Assembly (NCBI GenBank): GCA_039975855.1 | Contig: JBDWGH010000002.1 | Span: 124,001 to 188,000, forward strand | DNA: 64,000 nt | Origin: Litorimonas sp039975855 | Lineage (GTDB): Bacteria; Pseudomonadota; Alphaproteobacteria; Caulobacterales; Maricaulaceae | Reading direction: 5' to 3' | Shown: positions 61,032 to 64,000 of the stretch, in pieces | How the letters are laid out: every line of letters begins with the position of its first letter | How positions within the stretch are numbered: position 1 is the first letter of the stretch | Notes under the pieces: model-generated | Databases searched by the model: none | What the model was told of the DNA's origin: nothing | The model's input: only the letters and a program-made list of their open reading frames with translations | Program-made: the position numbers and the translations under genes

Positions 61032-62153
61032 TCAATTCGAAATGAAATCGAATGTACCTCCAAGGATGATCCCTGCCGTCAGGTCATCGGTATCGCTTCG
61101 CCACCCGACCTGAAACCCGCTCGACAAACCGCCCTCAGGTTTAATGAAATAGACAGGCATATTCACCCCGGTCACACCTTTGGAAAAGTTGTAAGTTAAC
61201 CGAGGTGCCAGACCGACCTGTTTAACGGGACCAGCATTTATATTCACAATGCGGCGAACCTCGCTAAAGGCTAACCAATCATCCGTACGTTCGGGAGCGC
61301 CTAATCGACCTGTCACGCAATTCTGCGCATCGTCTTCCCCCAGACAGTTTTCCACCTCATCAGCCTGATCGAGAGCGCTCTCAAAATTCGCTCCGACTGA
61401 GAATAGAAAGGGTGATTTTGTTTCAGTATAGCTGAAGGCAACACCTGCTTTATATGCAAACTCTTGAGTCTTTTGCGCCGTCAGATCGGTTTCTGACAAG
61501 AACTCATAATCATCATACCCAAGATCTGCACTGGCGGTGATCCAGATGTGTTTTGCGTCGAGGTTATAGTCAACTCCGGCGTAGCGTTGTCTAAAAACAT
61601 CAAGCTCGTCCCCTTCGCCTTCTTTGGGTATTTTACACCGCTTTTCCTTGTCTGGATGCGATTTATTTTCTTCAAGACAGTTCCGCCTCGCTAAATCCAG
61701 GGTTTCTCTATCCGTTGAAGTAAAATTATTGACGTCAAATTCTTGGCCGTCAAATTTAATGTCGGAAGTTCGTCCCCATGTGAACTTTGCACTCGCCTTA
61801 GTGCCTGACGAAAGACGGTCCAATGTCGCGAGTTCAGCGACATTTGTGTCTTCGAAAGGAGTTGAGAGACTAAAATCCCAACTCTTTGAGGATGCGCGCG
61901 TCTTGTCACTATTAAATTTGCTGACGACTTCACTTGAAATTTTTGCTGTCAAAGTTTTCTGATCTTCGGAGAGATCTAACCCAAAACCAGAGATTCCAAC
62001 CGCATTTACAGAATCGATTAATCCACTGGTCAATATCTTTGCTTCTTTTGGCAAATTGACTTGTTTACCGGCCTCCATACCAGCCAGTGTCCATTGAGCA
62101 TGAGCTTGGGTGCTGAATCCAAGACAAAGACATGTTGTCAATATTAAGCGCAT
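61032..62153 (-). CDS. Predicted outer-membrane beta-barrel protein, unknown family
   Basis: About 373 residues with a signal peptide (LILTTCLCLGFSTQAHA). The mature part alternates polar and hydrophobic residues, has several HIWITASADLGYDDYEF-like strand pairs and two Cys pairs, and ends with strands closing GGTFDFISN. Outer-membrane location is inferred from this pattern. The start is chosen at the ATG preceding the signal, with AGGAG 8 bases upstream; the frame extends to 62297 without a site. Second gene of a two-gene operon with the small gene upstream. Confidence 0.65.
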   Translation of the reverse strand: MRLILTTCLCLGFSTQAHAQWTLAGMEAGKQVNLPKEAKILTSGLIDSVNAVGISGFGLDLSEDQKTLTAKISSEVVSKFNSDKTRASSKSWDFSLSTPFEDTNVAELATLDRLSSGTKASAKFTWGRTSDIKFDGQEFDVNNFTSTDRETLDLARRNCLEENKSHPDKEKRCKIPKEGEGDELDVFRQRYAGVDYNLDAKHIWITASADLGYDDYEFLSETDLTAQKTQEFAYKAGVAFSYTETKSPFLFSVGANFESALDQADEVENCLGEDDAQNCVTGRLGAPERTDDWLAFSEVRRIVNINAGPVKQVGLAPRLTYNFSKGVTGVNMPVYFIKPEGGLSSGFQVGWRSDTDDLTAGIILGGTFDFISN

Positions 62154-62163
62154 ATTCACTCTC

Positions 62164-62445
62164 CTAAACATCGAAATAACGGGCTGTAAGAATGGAGGTT
62201 CCACGACGAATGGATGCAGACCTGCTATGTTTGTGATTTGGAGTCTGAATTCTAAAGGAGACTTTTGACCCAACATTCCCAACAAAACCGATAACAAGCG
62301 CAGCTTCCCCTCGAGATAGATTTAAAGTCGCCTTGCCGGCCCCAAACTCTACCGTTTGATCATTCCCTTCAGAGTCCACCACAAAATAGGTTTCAGACCT
62401 CACGGGTTCTTTAGTGATTTTTCGCTCTATGGTTACGTTTGGCAT
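62164..62445 (-). CDS. Small beta-rich protein, unknown
   Basis: 93 residues, strand-rich and without a signal peptide: MPNVTIERKITKEPVRSETY, a Gly/Val-rich middle and a basic NHKHSRSASIRRG near the end. A strong ribosome site (GGAGGA) precedes the ATG. It is followed after 10 bases by the barrel gene, so the pair is likely one transcript. Not recognised. Confidence 0.65.
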   Translation of the reverse strand: MPNVTIERKITKEPVRSETYFVVDSEGNDQTVEFGAGKATLNLSRGEAALVIGFVGNVGSKVSFRIQTPNHKHSRSASIRRGTSILTARYFDV

Positions 62446-62595
62446 TTCATTCCTCCTGTAGATGATTTGGAGAAGATGAAATGAAAGCCCATTGCCGTCT
62501 GTAACCCAGGTAACAGACTTGACCTTGATTTATCGTGCTAAAAGGCGCGTGTTGTAAAACATAACTAAATTAACTGCCCCGAACAGGAGAGTATT

Positions 62596-63051
62596 ATGGG
62601 ACAATTTTCTGCAGATTTATTTTTGAGACTCGCAAAAGACTCAGACAATCATAAGATGCTTGATGGCATAAATTATACCGATCCTGAATATGGAGAAGGT
62701 GATTTTGGAGATGGTCAAAAGCAAATTGACGAATTCAAAGATGCTGTGTTCATGATGTTAATGATGAGAGCTCGAGAGTATATGAATGTCACAAGACAGG
62801 AGCAACTTTGCGCCGACAAAAGACATGCCTATACGAGTTTTGGAATTACGTTGATCGATAGTGATGTGCACAGAGACTCTAAAGTTAGTCATGATTCTTT
62901 CGAGAATAAAATTACTGGAGGCATTGGATTAAAAACCGATACATTCCATCTTGACGAAAAAATTCTAACAAACTGTATGAGATCTCTATTCACGGGTGAT
63001 GGCACCAAATACGATCCAATTGTTATGCTGGCCTGCACAAAATCCTCGTAA
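62596..63051 (+). CDS. Orphan protein of unknown function
   Basis: 151 residues with a good ribosome site (AGGAG 7 bases before ATG). Acidic N-terminus (YTDPEYGEGDFGDGQKQIDE), a Met-rich helix (DAVFMMLMMRAREYM), and a C-terminal part with two Cys. More AT-rich than most genes here and without relatives that I recognise. It diverges from the small beta-rich gene and is convergent with the TPR gene. Confidence 0.6.
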   Translation: MGQFSADLFLRLAKDSDNHKMLDGINYTDPEYGEGDFGDGQKQIDEFKDAVFMMLMMRAREYMNVTRQEQLCADKRHAYTSFGITLIDSDVHRDSKVSHDSFENKITGGIGLKTDTFHLDEKILTNCMRSLFTGDGTKYDPIVMLACTKSS

Positions 63052-63057
63052 GAGGTT

Positions 63058-64000
63058 TCAGTTCGGGCAACTGTCCGTTGAGGTTTCTGCCGACTGCGGC
63101 TTATAGATAAAGCCGCAGTCTAAATCAGCAATTTTAGCTCGAGTCTTCGGACCAATACCGGAATCGATTTTTTCGTCATAAACGGATTGCGCAGCGCTGA
63201 CATATTGGCATGCCAAGCCATTTTCGCCCGATTGTTTCTGGGTCATCGCCAGTCCAATATTATTCAAAAACTGAATGTTCACGATACCTTCGCGGTTTGC
63301 GATATCCAAACCGTCCATGAAAACTGCTTCAGCTTTTTCCATTTCATCCGTCGCGAGAAACACCTGTCCCAAATAATAATAGGCTTCTGGAATGGAATGA
63401 TTGCGTTCCAATTCAATATCTATTTGGAGCTGTTTTTCAAAATAACCTTGAGCCGAAGTGTAATACAAATCACTGAGTTCAGGCGAATTTTGAGCTTCAC
63501 GCAACGCGACCAAACCTAAGACATTATTCGATCTCGAGAGATTGGCCAAATCTCCCAGTTCTTTCTGCGCGTCTGCAGCAGCGACGAGAACGGCTTTGGA
63601 TTTCAAAAGATTTGAATCCGCTTCCAGAATTATACCCAGCTCAGTTTGATATTGCGACCAAAGCGCATCGCGGTCCCTTTCTCGCATTTGAGATTCATAC
63701 TTTTCCATTATGTCGAGCGCTCGTTCGATATCTCTTTTGAGATATAAATTGAACGCAAGGTCGAGCTCCAACCGCAAAAATTCCTCTGTACCGCGCTCTA
63801 TAAACCCCAAGGCTTTTGAATACTGACGGTTCGCTTTGCAAACTTGCCCTACCGTATCATAAGCCTTTCCTAAATTCCTGAGAGCGTAAACATTATCCGG
63901 ATCTGCGCGAACGATAGTCTCATAAATTTGCACCGAGTTCTTCGGATCCATTTTAAAAGATAGCGCCCCAATCTGGTTAAGAATTGTCAAAAACAATGGA
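63058..64000 (-). CDS. TPR-repeat protein, 5' end outside the window
   Basis: At least 312 residues of tetratricopeptide repeats: IYETIVRADPDNVYALRNLG (a full repeat start), then ALDIMEKYESQ, EAYYYLGQVFLATDEMEKA and a non-repeat Cys-containing end. The apparent TTG start at 63996 falls within a repeat, so the gene almost certainly continues beyond base 64000. No enzyme domain is in the visible part; an adaptor role in the envelope or in signalling is typical. Confidence 0.75.
   Translation of the reverse strand, partial: PLFLTILNQIGALSFKMDPKNSVQIYETIVRADPDNVYALRNLGKAYDTVGQVCKANRQYSKALGFIERGTEEFLRLELDLAFNLYLKRDIERALDIMEKYESQMRERDRDALWSQYQTELGIILEADSNLLKSKAVLVAAADAQKELGDLANLSRSNNVLGLVALREAQNSPELSDLYYTSAQGYFEKQLQIDIELERNHSIPEAYYYLGQVFLATDEMEKAEAVFMDGLDIANREGIVNIQFLNNIGLAMTQKQSGENGLACQYVSAAQSVYDEKIDSGIGPKTRAKIADLDCGFIYKPQSAETSTDSCPN

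Noticed and set aside
63994..63996. TTG as the start of the TPR protein
   Set aside because: It falls inside a repeat with no ribosome site visible; the gene more likely runs past the window end.
1..64000. CRISPR arrays, insertion sequences or prophage
   Set aside because: No regular repeat-spacer pattern, transposase, terminal repeats or phage structural genes were seen.

Overview
The window is about half G+C and reads as chromosome from a Caulobacter-like alphaproteobacterium, probably marine and in or near the Hyphomonadaceae/Robiginitomaculaceae. The signs are a Caulobacter-type ceramide and sphingolipid gene set, a CtrA-type box (TTAA-N7-TTAA) containing a CcrM GANTC site in front of a HU gene, many envelope proteins, and ordinary housekeeping genes in short operons. 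No insertion sequence, prophage, integrase or CRISPR array was seen. Assignments come from reading motifs and overall protein architecture, without database searches.

Layout. 0-6 kb: secreted or lipoprotein peptidases (M20, M36), a PcfJ-like protein and a TrmJ-type RNA methyltransferase. 6-10 kb: two unrelated NADP-isocitrate dehydrogenases, one dimeric and one monomeric, facing each other. 10-21 kb: envelope proteins, the serS-surE-pcm operon, sixA, a candidate structured RNA, and nadE-gltX. 21-23 kb: an 800-base gene-free stretch of broken tRNA-like elements leading into a slipin (SPFH) gene. That gene encodes no tyrosine and uses CGG for 18 of its 25 arginines, while its leader carries tRNA-Arg(ACG)-like and tRNA-Tyr(GUA)-like pieces. 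23-35 kb: a serine hydrolase, an oxidoreductase, HU, two related membrane proteins, class II DAHP synthase, glutathione reductase, rpiA, glmU and gph.

35-52.5 kb is a sphingolipid locus in three blocks. The minus-strand block runs DUF2141, ceramide synthase (bCerS-like), MobA-like nucleotidyltransferase, a flippase fused to a CDP-alcohol phosphotransferase, HAD phosphatase, cytidylyltransferase, cyclopropane synthase and AspH-type hydroxylase. The diverging plus-strand block runs LptF-like, LptG-like, ceramide/diacylglycerol-kinase-like and a Tam41-like cytidylyltransferase. A third block, beyond one unrelated gene, carries fatty acyl-AMP ligase, acyl carrier protein and serine palmitoyltransferase, with a Pho-box-like sequence upstream. 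Together they suggest a route from fatty acid and serine to ceramide, then ceramide-1-phosphate, perhaps CDP-ceramide, head-group addition, translocation and export. The ketosphinganine reductase (CerR) is not in the window.

52.8-64 kb: leucine-type dehydrogenase, cobT, a retropepsin-like protein, a TauE/SafE permease, dusA, a 3-oxoacid CoA-transferase, succinate-semialdehyde dehydrogenase, tRNA-Asp, tRNA-Val, a small operon with a predicted outer-membrane barrel, an orphan gene, and a TPR protein cut by the window end.
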